Part shown: in pieces, positions 1 to 6,207 of the stretch
Position numbering within the stretch: position 1 is the first letter of the stretch
Layout: each line of letters starts with the position of its first letter
Translations under genes and position numbers: made by a program
NCBI GenBank assembly: GCA_946535685.1
Contig: CAMNDR010000063.1
Coordinates: 1 to 6,292, forward strand
Direction: 5' to 3'
DNA: 6,292 nt
DNA from: an uncultured Clostridia bacterium
GTDB taxonomy: Bacteria > Bacillota > Clostridia > Oscillospirales > Ruminococcaceae
The notes under the pieces: generated by a model
Databases searched by the model: none
What the model saw: the letters and a program-made list of their open reading frames with translations, nothing else
Told to the model about the DNA's origin: nothing

Positions 1-107
1 TACTGCGCAGGAGCACCGCATTGCAATGCTTTTTGGCGGTATTATACAAAACTGCAGAAAGCGGCAGCACCGGAATCGTCATAACTGAAAAAAACGTCTG
101 AAAGGGC

Positions 108-136
108 TTGACTTTTCTGTAAATATGATTTACAAT
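108..136 (+). promoter_or_regulatory. Sigma-A-type promoter for the DUF975 gene
   Basis: TTGACT at 108-113 and TACAAT at 131-136 are separated by 17 bp, the ideal spacing, and each box differs from the sigma-A consensus by one base. Transcription would start near 143, giving a 5' leader of about 58 nt before the ATG at 201. No other promoter this good lies between here and the gene. The right half is covered by the dyad at 118-134, so the promoter may be repressible. Confidence 0.75.
118..134. promoter_or_regulatory. Candidate operator: perfect 7-3-7 inverted repeat over the -10 region
   Basis: TGTAAAT (118-124) and ATTTACA (128-134) are exact reverse complements separated by ATG. The dyad covers most of the promoter spacer and the first four bases of the -10 box, the position where a bound dimeric repressor would block RNA polymerase. 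I cannot match it to a named regulator family, and no regulator gene is visible in the window. An AT-rich promoter region can form such dyads by chance, but a perfect 14-base arm match in this position is suggestive. Confidence 0.45.
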
Positions 137-146
137 AAGCATGTAA

Positions 147-171
147 GGCATCCGGCAAAGCTGTGGGTGCC
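147..171 (+). other. Possible 5' UTR hairpin ahead of the DUF975 gene
   Basis: GGCATCC (147-153) can pair with GGGTGCC (165-171), including one G-U pair, around an 11-nt loop. It would begin only about 4 nt after the predicted transcription start and end 12 nt before the Shine-Dalgarno sequence at 184-192. It has no U-tract, so it is not a terminator. A stabilising 5' hairpin is one reading. I see no known riboswitch consensus. Confidence 0.3.
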
Positions 172-200
172 GCAGAACAAACCAAAGGAGGTCACATGTT

Positions 201-1358
201 ATGTGGACAAATAGTCTTTTGAAGCAAAATGCATGGAACTCGCTGAAGAACTACTACTGGCCGGCACTTGGCGTCACGTTCGTGGCAAGCATTCTGGGTG
301 CCAACGGCGGCGGCGGTTTTAGCGGCGGCAGCAGCGCTTCCAACTTCTCGGATTCTTATTCCGGCAGCTCGGGTTCCGACAGCAGCGACATGGATGCAGG
401 AGCTATCATCGCGATTCTCCTGATCGTAATGGTGATCTTTGTGATCGCGCTGGCATTCAGTCTGGCTTTTCAGGCATTCCTGGGCAATGTCGTCCGTGTC
501 GGCGAGTGCAAGTACTTCTGCGATGCCCGCAACGGCGACCAGAGCTTCGGCAAGCTCTTCGACAACTTCCGCAACGGCAACTACATGGATACCGTCAAGA
601 CCATGTTCTTCCGCTCGCTTTACATCATGCTGTGGAGTTTGCTGTTCTACATTCCCGGCATTATCAAGACATATGAGTATTTCCTCATTCCCTACCTGCT
701 TGCTGAAAATCCGCATCTCGACCGCAACCGTGCCTTCGAGATCTCCAAGAAGACGATGGACGGCGAAAAGTGGAACCTGTTCGTGCTCGGTCTGAGCTTC
801 ATTGGCTGGTACCTGCTCGGCGCACTGGCCTGCCGCATCGGCACGATGTTCGTGGTACCGTACTATGAGGCAACCATGGCAGAGTTCTACACCTGCATGC
901 GTGCCAAGATGATCTCCTTCGGCTACACCTCCGAGGAAGAGCTGACCGGCGGCATGGGCGGCTTTGGCTCCACCAGCTATACTGCTCCGGGTTCCTTCGG
1001 CGGCAACCCGACCGATCCCTACAACAACACCCCGAACGCTCCGTTCAACAACACACCCAACAATCCGTACAACAGCAATCCCGCAAATCCCTACGGCGCA
1101 CCGTCTGCACCGGCCAATCCTTACGGCGCACCGTCCGCACCGGCAAATCCCTATGTCGGCCCTGCCAATCCGGCGCAGAATCCTTCTTCTGTTTCGCTTG
1201 ACAAGGGTTCGCAGGATATGCCCGGCATCACCAATGATGCATTCGGCAATCCGGTCGGTGAGAACGGCTTCCCGGATCCGGCTGCACCGGCAGAGAACAA
1301 GGTGAATCTCGATAAGACGGATGATTCCAGCAACACCGGCGACCAGAACAATCTCTGA
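201..1358 (+). CDS. DUF975 family integral membrane protein with a Pro/Asn/Tyr-rich repeat tail
   Basis: A 385-residue membrane protein of the DUF975 family, whose biochemical role is not established. The start is set by AAAGGAGGT at 184-192, 8 bp before ATG 201; an ATG at 196 is out of frame. Hydrophobic segments lie near residues 20-34, 66-95, 133-155 and 193-222. The family core is plain: an IPGIIKTYEY stretch (151-160), LLAENP (166-171), KKTMDGEKW (183-191), LSFIGW (198-203) and a PYYEATMAEFY block (220-230). Between the first two hydrophobic segments is a Gly/Ser-rich loop (about 35-63). After residue 245 the chain becomes a low-complexity tail with PY-containing repeats (273-327) and an acidic Asn/Asp-rich end, probably disordered. 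The tail is extra to the family core. The gene has its own promoter and terminator, so it is probably monocistronic. Family assignment is firm; function is unknown. Confidence 0.9.
   Translation: MWTNSLLKQNAWNSLKNYYWPALGVTFVASILGANGGGGFSGGSSASNFSDSYSGSSGSDSSDMDAGAIIAILLIVMVIFVIALAFSLAFQAFLGNVVRVGECKYFCDARNGDQSFGKLFDNFRNGNYMDTVKTMFFRSLYIMLWSLLFYIPGIIKTYEYFLIPYLLAENPHLDRNRAFEISKKTMDGEKWNLFVLGLSFIGWYLLGALACRIGTMFVVPYYEATMAEFYTCMRAKMISFGYTSEEELTGGMGGFGSTSYTAPGSFGGNPTDPYNNTPNAPFNNTPNNPYNSNPANPYGAPSAPANPYGAPSAPANPYVGPANPAQNPSSVSLDKGSQDMPGITNDAFGNPVGENGFPDPAAPAENKVNLDKTDDSSNTGDQNNL
1017..1181 (+). repeat. In-frame repeat array encoding PY-Asn-Pro units
   Basis: Residues 273-327 of the DUF975 protein are built of units starting with P-Y or P-F: PYNNTPNA, PFNNTPNN and PYNSNPAN (8 residues each), then two copies of PYGAPSAPAN (10 residues) and a diverged PYVGPANPAQN. 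The two 30-bp units at 1083-1112 and 1113-1142 differ at only a few third-codon positions, pointing to a recent in-frame duplication. Such arrays can expand or contract by slippage. The tail probably forms an unstructured spacer on one side of the membrane. Confidence 0.8.
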
Positions 1359-1365
1359 TACCGAC

Positions 1366-1395
1366 AAGAAGCCCCGGCGTGTCCGGGGTTTCTTT
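1366..1395 (+). terminator. Rho-independent terminator of the DUF975 gene
   Basis: AAGAAGCCCCGG (1366-1377) pairs with CCGGGGTTTCTT (1383-1394), one G-U pair included, around the loop CGTGT. The right arm supplies a T-rich run (TTTCTTT), though it is interrupted by a C. It begins 7 bp after the stop codon and lies before the radA promoter, so the two units are separate. On the minus strand the A-rich left arm would also give a T-rich end, but no minus-strand gene is seen here. Confidence 0.8.
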
Positions 1396-1417
1396 CCACG
1401 CTAAAATGTAAATGCTA

Positions 1418-1446
1418 TTGACAAATTGGAGAAAAGGATGTATAAT
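1418..1446 (+). promoter_or_regulatory. Perfect-consensus sigma-A promoter for the radA unit
   Basis: TTGACA (1418-1423) and TATAAT (1441-1446) match the consensus at all 12 positions with the optimal 17-bp spacer. Transcription would start near 1453, leaving about 31 nt of leader. A promoter this strong suggests constitutive expression of radA and the two genes after it. I see no DinR/LexA-like operator (GAAC-N4-GTTC type) over it, so there is no sign of SOS control. Confidence 0.88.
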
Positions 1447-1468
1447 AAAAGCAACCAATCAATTCCCC

Positions 1469-1476
1469 AAAGGAGG
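1469..1476 (+). promoter_or_regulatory. Shine-Dalgarno that fixes the radA start
   Basis: AAAGGAGG sits 7 bp before ATG 1484. The open frame continues upstream to an ATG at 1412, but that codon lies upstream of the -35 box, outside the expected transcript. The start is therefore 1484. Confidence 0.88.
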
Positions 1477-1483
1477 CTTTCCC

Positions 1484-2881
1484 ATGCCGAAACGTGACCG
1501 GATCGAATATGTCTGCACGGAATGCGGGCGTTCCAGTACGAAATGGAACGGCTGCTGTCCCGGCTGCGGCAAATGGAATACGATGGAGGAGGTGCTCTCC
1601 TCGGAGCTGCCGGCTTCCGGAAGCAGGCAGACGGTGGATCTCTCCGGACGCATCCGGAAGATCGGCGACATCCGCATGGAGCAGGAGATCCGCTACGGCA
1701 CCGGCTGCAGTGAGCTCGACAGAGTGCTCGGCGGCGGCCTGGTCAAGGGCTCGATCGTGCTGCTCGGCGGCGAACCGGGCATCGGAAAATCCACGCTGCT
1801 GCTGCAGATCTGCCAGTTTCTCGGCAAGGAGCACAATGTGCTCTATGTCTCCGGCGAGGAGAGCGCAAGACAGCTCGGCCTGCGGGCAGAGCGCCTCGGC
1901 GTGAAATCGGACAGGCTCTTCATCCTGACGGAAACGGATGTGCAGGCGGTCTGCGATACGATCGCATCCTCAAAGCCGGATGTAGTCATCATCGACTCCA
2001 TCCAGACCATGCAGATCACGCAGCTTTCCTCCACCCCCGGCAGCCTGACGCAGGTGCGGGAATGTACGAATCTGCTGATGCATACCGCCAAGCGGCTTGA
2101 GATCCCGACCTTTATCGTCGGGCATGTCAACAAGGACGGCGCCATCGCAGGACCGAAGGTCATGGAGCATATCGTCGATACGGTGCTGTTCTTCGAGGGC
2201 GAGCGGCACATGAGCTACCGGGTGCTGCGGGCGGTCAAGAACCGCTTCGGCTCCACGAATGAGATCGGCGTCTTTGAGATGATGGACAAGGGGCTGCGGG
2301 AGGTCGAGAATCCCTCCCAGATGCTCCTGGCAGGGCGGCCGCTCGGGGTTTCCGGCACCTGCATCGCCTGCGTGATGGAGGGCTCCCGGCCGATCTTAGC
2401 CGAAGTCCAGACGCTTGTCTCCAAAAGCGGCTTCTCAGCGCCGAAGCGCACGGCGACCGGCTTTGATTATAACCGCATGTCGCTGCTCTTAGCGGTGCTC
2501 GAAAAGCGGTTCGGCCTGAACTACGGTGCTTTAGACGTGTACCTGAACATCGTCGGCGGCTTCAAGCTCGATGAGCCGGCAGGTGATCTGCCGGTGGCGC
2601 TGGCGCTGTATTCTTCGCTGACAGAGAAGGCGCTCCCGGACAAGCTCCTTGCCATCGGCGAGGTCGGACTTGCGGGAGAGATCCGCAATGTATCGCACAT
2701 CGTCCAGCGTGTGCAGGAGGCAAAGCATATGGGATTTGAGGCATGCATCGTGCCGAAGCCATCGCTCCCGGCGCTCCCGAAAAGCACCCGGAACCTGCGC
2801 ATTTTCGGCGTGAGCAGTCTGCGCCAGGCGTTCAATGTCCTGGCCAAGCTCGAAAGTGAGGCGAGTCAGAATGACGGATAA
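1484..2881 (+). CDS. radA: DNA repair protein RadA (Sms), branch-migration ATPase
   Basis: RadA is a cytoplasmic hexameric ATPase that helps RecA-dependent recombination by driving branch migration of strand-exchange intermediates. The 465-residue product shows the full architecture. An N-terminal zinc finger carries C11-x2-C14 and C25-x2-C28 with the family W-x-G signature (W21, G23). The RecA-like ATPase domain has Walker A GEPGIGKST (96-104), Walker B ending at D171, and the RadA-specific KNRFG motif (252-256). A C-terminal Lon-protease-like domain (about 287-455) includes EPAGDLPVAL (364-373) and GEVGLAGEIR (392-401). Length fits the usual 450-465 residues, and nothing is missing. It is first in an operon: its last four codons overlap the next gene by 11 bp. 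It is not next to clpC or disA here, neighbours it has in some Firmicutes. Confidence 0.97.
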   Translation: MPKRDRIEYVCTECGRSSTKWNGCCPGCGKWNTMEEVLSSELPASGSRQTVDLSGRIRKIGDIRMEQEIRYGTGCSELDRVLGGGLVKGSIVLLGGEPGIGKSTLLLQICQFLGKEHNVLYVSGEESARQLGLRAERLGVKSDRLFILTETDVQAVCDTIASSKPDVVIIDSIQTMQITQLSSTPGSLTQVRECTNLLMHTAKRLEIPTFIVGHVNKDGAIAGPKVMEHIVDTVLFFEGERHMSYRVLRAVKNRFGSTNEIGVFEMMDKGLREVENPSQMLLAGRPLGVSGTCIACVMEGSRPILAEVQTLVSKSGFSAPKRTATGFDYNRMSLLLAVLEKRFGLNYGALDVYLNIVGGFKLDEPAGDLPVALALYSSLTEKALPDKLLAIGEVGLAGEIRNVSHIVQRVQEAKHMGFEACIVPKPSLPALPKSTRNLRIFGVSSLRQAFNVLAKLESEASQNDG

Positions 2882-3941
2882 AAGATATATGCTCTATGAT
2901 GATAAGCCAAAGCTGCATCCGGCATGGAAGATGCTGCTTCTGCTGATCCCGATCCTCGCAGTCGCAGCGGCCTACGGGGTCTATGATTATCTCGGCGGCA
3001 GCCGGGTCGGCTCCTCGTCGAAGCTCGGCGAGGTCTATTCCACGAGATTCTGCGGCCATAAGTGCTATGTCTGGTACCTGCAGGACAGGAACGGCAATGT
3101 CCTGACCCACGGCATCGGCACCGACCGCCCCTATATCTATGAGGTGGGCGACACTGTCTCGATCACGTTCAGCGAGCCGGGGCTTGGCTTTGACAAGGAC
3201 TGGTGGACGGATACCTATGATCTGGCACAGGATGTTGCTGTGGTGATGGAGGAGCCGGCACAGCGCCCGAAGCTCGATCCGCTGACCTACACAGGGCACA
3301 AGAAATTCCCGAAGGTGGAGACCGGCTCGGAGTACATCCCGGCCATCGACATTTCGCTGCATGAGCATCCGCTGTATCACTGGGGTATGGTGGGCAAGGA
3401 CGGCGAGCTGGAGTGGTTTGACGGCAGCCCGACAGTCCCGGAACTCAAGGGCGATGATTCGCATATTGAGGTCTACTACACCGGCTACGACGATCCGAAT
3501 TATGCCTGCGGTGAGCAGGGAATGCCCAGTATGCGCTGGTTTGAGCCGGAAAACGGCTATTTCTCGGATGAATTTGTGCTGGTGGAGGACGGTGCGGTCA
3601 GACTGTGCATGGCGGCAGATACGTTCCATGCTGCCAACATTGTATATGATGAGAGCAGGGCACGGTATGACGGTTTTGTCAATACGGAGCCTGCAGCGCA
3701 TCCGGAGGAGCTGGGGTTGGTGCAGCTTTATGAGCTTGCAAAGAAAGAGGTCACAAAGCCCTATTCGCTGGTAGAATTCCGGTTTCAGATCGGCTATGGC
3801 GTAAACCCGGAGATCTACAATAATGAGGTGGCTTTCATTGACGATCCGGATGACCGCTCGACCGGGCAGACTGTCTATATGGATGAGCAGTGCGTGACCT
3901 GGATGGTGCTTGATGGCAGACCGGAGCCGGATCCGGAGTGA
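2871..3941 (+). CDS. Unrecognised single-pass membrane protein in the radA operon
   Basis: I do not recognise a family for this 356-residue protein. It starts with about 18 polar, Lys-bearing residues, then one hydrophobic segment (about 19-38) with no lipobox or clear signal-peptidase site. It is therefore probably anchored with the N-terminus inside and some 315 residues outside. The outer part is rich in aromatic and acidic residues, as in beta-rich domains, and has cysteines at 61, 65, 213, 246 and 341. A stretch at 70-96 (D72-R-N-G-N, then G93-D-T-V) resembles part of the small protein encoded next. The end is a short RPEPDPE tail. ATG 2871 was chosen because GTGAGG (2856-2861) lies 9 bp upstream and the N-terminus is then a normal membrane anchor; ATG 2835 is possible but would add 12 residues and overlap radA by 47 bp. 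The 11-bp overlap with radA implies co-translation. Confidence 0.82.
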   Translation: MTDKRYMLYDDKPKLHPAWKMLLLLIPILAVAAAYGVYDYLGGSRVGSSSKLGEVYSTRFCGHKCYVWYLQDRNGNVLTHGIGTDRPYIYEVGDTVSITFSEPGLGFDKDWWTDTYDLAQDVAVVMEEPAQRPKLDPLTYTGHKKFPKVETGSEYIPAIDISLHEHPLYHWGMVGKDGELEWFDGSPTVPELKGDDSHIEVYYTGYDDPNYACGEQGMPSMRWFEPENGYFSDEFVLVEDGAVRLCMAADTFHAANIVYDESRARYDGFVNTEPAAHPEELGLVQLYELAKKEVTKPYSLVEFRFQIGYGVNPEIYNNEVAFIDDPDDRSTGQTVYMDEQCVTWMVLDGRPEPDPE

Positions 3942-3951
3942 GGTGAGCGGG

Positions 3952-4137
3952 ATGGCGAAGTATACGATCTTGCGCATTTATGAGGAAGATCACGGCTGCG
4001 AGGGCATCCAGCCCGGCGAGGAGCCGATGGACGATGTGCTCCTGCGGGATGAAAACGGCAATGAGATCTGGAAAAAGCTCCCCGATCTCTGGCTGCTGCA
4101 GAACGGACTGGACGAGGGAGATTCCGTAGAGCTCTGA
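3952..4137 (+). CDS. Small acidic protein of unknown function, third gene of the radA unit
   Basis: A 61-residue protein with no hydrophobic segment or signal peptide, so probably cytoplasmic. It is strongly acidic (16 Asp/Glu against 5 Lys/Arg) and has one cysteine (C16) in an IYEEDHGCEG stretch (9-18). The C-terminal half (D33-E-N-G-N, then G56-D-S-V) reads like a small beta-strand fold. AGGTGA (3941-3946) sits 5 bp before ATG 3952, and the gene starts 10 bp after the previous stop, so it belongs to the radA transcript. An in-frame ATG at 3910 would overlap the previous gene and add 14 basic residues out of keeping with the rest; I prefer 3952. Good ribosome binding site, operon position and balanced composition support a real gene. 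Function unknown. Confidence 0.72.
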   Translation: MAKYTILRIYEEDHGCEGIQPGEEPMDDVLLRDENGNEIWKKLPDLWLLQNGLDEGDSVEL

Positions 4138-4140
4138 CAC

Positions 4141-4223
4141 GGCGGGGCATTTGAAAAAGCGGGTCTGAGGGGGCGCCCCTGCACGATGTGATTCCTGAAA
4201 ACGGATTTTCGTGAAGCTCCGCC
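4141..4223. other. Structured intergenic element with nested GC-rich inverted repeats
   Basis: GGCGGGGC (4141-4148) can pair with GCTCCGCC (4216-4223) with one G-U pair. After a small bulge TTT (4150-4152) meets GAA (4213-4215), and GAAAA (4153-4157) can pair with TTTTC (4206-4210). Inside lies a smaller hairpin, AGGGG/CCCCT (4168-4180). A competing local hairpin is GAAAA-CGGA-TTTTC (4197-4210). No run of T follows, so it is not a standard terminator. It lies between the stop of the 61-residue protein gene and the next promoter. It could be a dispersed repeat, a 3' mRNA-stabilising fold or an inefficient terminator. Pairings were found by eye. Confidence 0.4.
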
Positions 4224-4231
4224 CCCACGCC

Positions 4232-4260
4232 TTGACGGAACGGCGGAAATATGCTATAAT
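4232..4260 (+). promoter_or_regulatory. Extended -10 sigma-A promoter for the fprA unit
   Basis: TTGACG (4232-4237) and TATAAT (4255-4260) are 17 bp apart, with TGC at 4252-4254 giving an extended -10 element. Eleven of 12 hexamer bases match consensus. Transcription would begin near 4267, about 44 nt before the gene. No operator-like dyad over the boxes is apparent, so strong basal expression is likely. Confidence 0.87.
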
Positions 4261-4310
4261 AAAGCCATACCGTTTCCATGCGGAATCTGTAACGAAAGAA
4301 GGAATCTCCC

Positions 4311-5468
4311 ATGACAAATGTAACCAATGACATCCGCTATATCGGCGTGAATGACCATGACCTCGACCTGTTTGAGGGGCAGTACATCGTCCCGAACGGC
4401 ATGGCGTATAACTCCTATGTGATCCTGGACGAGAAGATCGCCGTTTTTGATACGGCTGACCGCAATTTTACAGAGCAGTGGCTCGGCAATCTGAAAGAAG
4501 CGCTCGGCGGCAGAACGCCGGATTATCTGATCGTGCAGCATATGGAGCCCGACCATTCCGCCAGCATTGCGGCATTTTTAGAGGCTTATCCGGATACCGC
4601 CGTTGTCGGCAACGCCAAGACCTTTGCGATGCTCGGACAGTTCTTCGGAAAGCTGCATGTCGAAAACAAGATCACTGTCAAGGACGGCGATTCGCTGTCG
4701 CTCGGCAGGCATCTGCTGCAGTTCGTCTTTGCGCCGATGGTGCATTGGCCGGAGGTTATGTTCACCTATGACAGCACGGACAAGGTGCTGTTCTCGGCGG
4801 ATGCATTCGGCAAGTTCGGTTCGCTCGATGTTGAGGAGGACTGGGCATGCGAGGCCAGACGCTACTACTTCGGCATCGTCGGCAAATACGGCATGCAGGT
4901 GCAGAATGTCCTGAAAAAAGCCGCCAAGCTCGATATCCGGATCATCTGTCCGCTGCACGGGCCGGTGCTGTCCGAGAATCTCGGCTATTATCTTGACCTG
5001 TACAACACCTGGTCGTCCTACGGCGTGGAAAGCGAGGGCATCTGCATCGCCTATACGTCCGTATACGGCAATACGAAGCAGGCCGCAGAGCTCCTTGCAG
5101 AGGCGCTCAGAGGCAGAGGCTGCCCGAAGGTCGCCGTCACGGATCTTGCCCGTGAAGATATGGCGGAGGCCGTGGAGGATGCGTTCCGCTATGGCAAGCT
5201 CGTGCTGGCCACCACGACCTATAATGCAGAGATCTTCCCGTTCATGAAGCAGTTCATCGACTGCCTGACGGAGCGCGGCTACCAGAACCGCACGATCGGC
5301 CTGATCGAGAACGGCACCTGGGCACCGATGGCAGCAAAGGTCATGAAGGGCATGTTTGAGAAGTCCAAAAATATCACCTGGCTGGAGACGACCGTGACGA
5401 TCAGATCCGCCCTCAGCCAGGAAAACCGTGAGCAGATCGCAAAAATGGCCGATGAACTGATGGCGTGA
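4311..5468 (+). CDS. fprA: Class A flavodiiron protein (FprA-type O2/NO reductase)
   Basis: Flavodiiron proteins are cytoplasmic enzymes that reduce O2 to water and/or NO to N2O, protecting anaerobes. The 385-residue product has the complete core. The N-terminal metallo-beta-lactamase-like domain (about 1-245) carries all the diiron ligands: H77-x-E79-x-D81-H82, H145, D164 and H216. The C-terminal flavodoxin domain (about 245-385) has the FMN phosphate loop TSVYGNT (249-255). It ends there, with no rubredoxin or flavin reductase extension, so it is class A and needs an external donor, usually rubredoxin in clostridia. No rubredoxin gene is in the window. AGAAGGA (4297-4303) lies 7 bp before ATG 4311. 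The gene is first in a two-gene unit; its stop overlaps the next start. O2 versus NO preference cannot be read from sequence. Confidence 0.95.
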   Translation: MTNVTNDIRYIGVNDHDLDLFEGQYIVPNGMAYNSYVILDEKIAVFDTADRNFTEQWLGNLKEALGGRTPDYLIVQHMEPDHSASIAAFLEAYPDTAVVGNAKTFAMLGQFFGKLHVENKITVKDGDSLSLGRHLLQFVFAPMVHWPEVMFTYDSTDKVLFSADAFGKFGSLDVEEDWACEARRYYFGIVGKYGMQVQNVLKKAAKLDIRIICPLHGPVLSENLGYYLDLYNTWSSYGVESEGICIAYTSVYGNTKQAAELLAEALRGRGCPKVAVTDLAREDMAEAVEDAFRYGKLVLATTTYNAEIFPFMKQFIDCLTERGYQNRTIGLIENGTWAPMAAKVMKGMFEKSKNITWLETTVTIRSALSQENREQIAKMADELMA

Positions 5469-6145
5469 TGGAATGGACAAAGCAATACGCCAAGGCGCTG
5501 ACATTCAGCTACGATGACGGAAATGAAGCGGATGTGCGGCTCGTGTCGCTGCTCAATGCCTATGGGATGAAGTGTACATTCAACCTCAATTCCGGCCTGA
5601 ACAGCACGGATGTCTGGCAGTACAGGGGCGCTGATGTGCGGCGGCTGGATCTGACGCAGTGCAGGGCGCTGTATGCCGGGCATGAGATCGCCGTCCACGG
5701 CAGCCGGCATCTTTCACTGACAGCGCTCACCCCGGAGGAGCTTGATGCGGAGCTGACAGGCGATCAGAAACGGCTCACGGAGCTGTTTGGCACGGTTCCG
5801 GTGGGGATGGCGTATGCCTATGGCGCCTATCATGATGCTGCAGTGGAGAAGCTGTACTCGATCGGCATCCGTTATGCACGGACAGTGGAGGAAAACCATA
5901 GCTTTGCCCTGCAGACAGATCTCCTGCGCTTCCGTCCGACCTGCCATCATGACGACCCGCAGCTCTTTGCACTGGCGGAGCAGTTTCTGGCGATGGAGCC
6001 GGACAAGCCGCAGATCTTTTACATCTGGGGACACAGCTACGAATTCGACGGCAACGGCAACTGGGACAGGCTCGAACGCCTGCTTGACATGCTTGCCGGG
6101 AAGCCGGATATTTACTACGGAACCAATGCAGCGGTATTGCTGTAG
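5468..6145 (+). CDS. Polysaccharide deacetylase family (NodB/CE4-like) protein without a signal peptide
   Basis: A 225-residue protein with the NodB-type fold of carbohydrate esterase family 4, metal-dependent enzymes that remove acetyl groups from N-acetylated sugars. Visible motifs are FSYDDG (13-18; D16 would be the base, D17 a metal ligand), H77-x3-H81 (the other two metal ligands), an AYAYGAY segment (115-121) in place of the usual R-x-P-Y motif, and a late FYIWGHSYEF block (184-193). There is no signal peptide or membrane segment, so it appears cytoplasmic, unlike most peptidoglycan deacetylases; its substrate is unknown. ATG 5468 overlaps the fprA stop as TGATG, with no good Shine-Dalgarno, so translation is probably coupled to fprA. 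A GTG at 5465 is in frame and would add one residue. A strong terminator follows directly. Confidence 0.88.
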   Translation: MEWTKQYAKALTFSYDDGNEADVRLVSLLNAYGMKCTFNLNSGLNSTDVWQYRGADVRRLDLTQCRALYAGHEIAVHGSRHLSLTALTPEELDAELTGDQKRLTELFGTVPVGMAYAYGAYHDAAVEKLYSIGIRYARTVEENHSFALQTDLLRFRPTCHHDDPQLFALAEQFLAMEPDKPQIFYIWGHSYEFDGNGNWDRLERLLDMLAGKPDIYYGTNAAVLL

Positions 6146-6192
6146 AAACAGCGCCCGCCTGCCCTGCAAATGCAAGGCAGGCGGGCGCTTTT
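6146..6192 (+). terminator. Strong rho-independent terminator of the fprA unit
   Basis: AGCGCCCGCCTGCC (6150-6163) pairs perfectly with GGCAGGCGGGCGCT (6176-6189), a 14-bp GC-rich stem. The inner TGCA/TGCA can extend the pairing. It is followed by TTTT (6189-6192) and starts 4 bp after the stop codon. On the minus strand only a short T-run follows the stem, so it acts mainly on + strand transcripts. Confidence 0.92.
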
Positions 6193-6207
6193 CCGATGGC
6201 AGACGAC

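Noticed and set aside
18..34. GCATTGCAATGC followed by five T, a possible terminator of an upstream gene.
   Set aside because: The palindrome leaves only a 4-bp stem once a loop is allowed, too weak to call, and no gene end is visible to the left.
21..48. TTGCAA and TATACA 16 bp apart, a possible second promoter upstream of the DUF975 gene.
   Set aside because: Both boxes are poorer matches than the promoter at 108-136, and it would give a leader of about 150 nt with no visible purpose.
192..1367. A 391-codon open frame on the minus strand across nearly all of the DUF975 gene.
   Set aside because: The translation is rich in Arg, Ala, Cys and Ile with no family signature, while the opposite strand carries clear DUF975 motifs, a promoter and a ribosome binding site. 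It is a by-product of GC-rich codon use.
1412..1483. An upstream in-frame ATG that would extend RadA by 24 residues.
   Set aside because: It lies upstream of the -35 box of the radA promoter, and the strong ribosome binding site sits just before ATG 1484, where the RadA zinc-finger N-terminus begins normally.
2832..3977. A long minus-strand open frame opposite the unknown membrane protein gene.
   Set aside because: Because the + strand protein is itself unrecognised, this was considered seriously. The + strand frame has a ribosome binding site, a membrane anchor and operon spacing; the minus frame reads as Arg/His/Ile-rich noise without a promoter, and it runs across the radA end and the next gene's start.
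4578..5504. A 308-codon minus-strand open frame opposite fprA.
   Set aside because: The + strand encodes a complete flavodiiron protein with every metal ligand; the minus frame has no recognisable domain.
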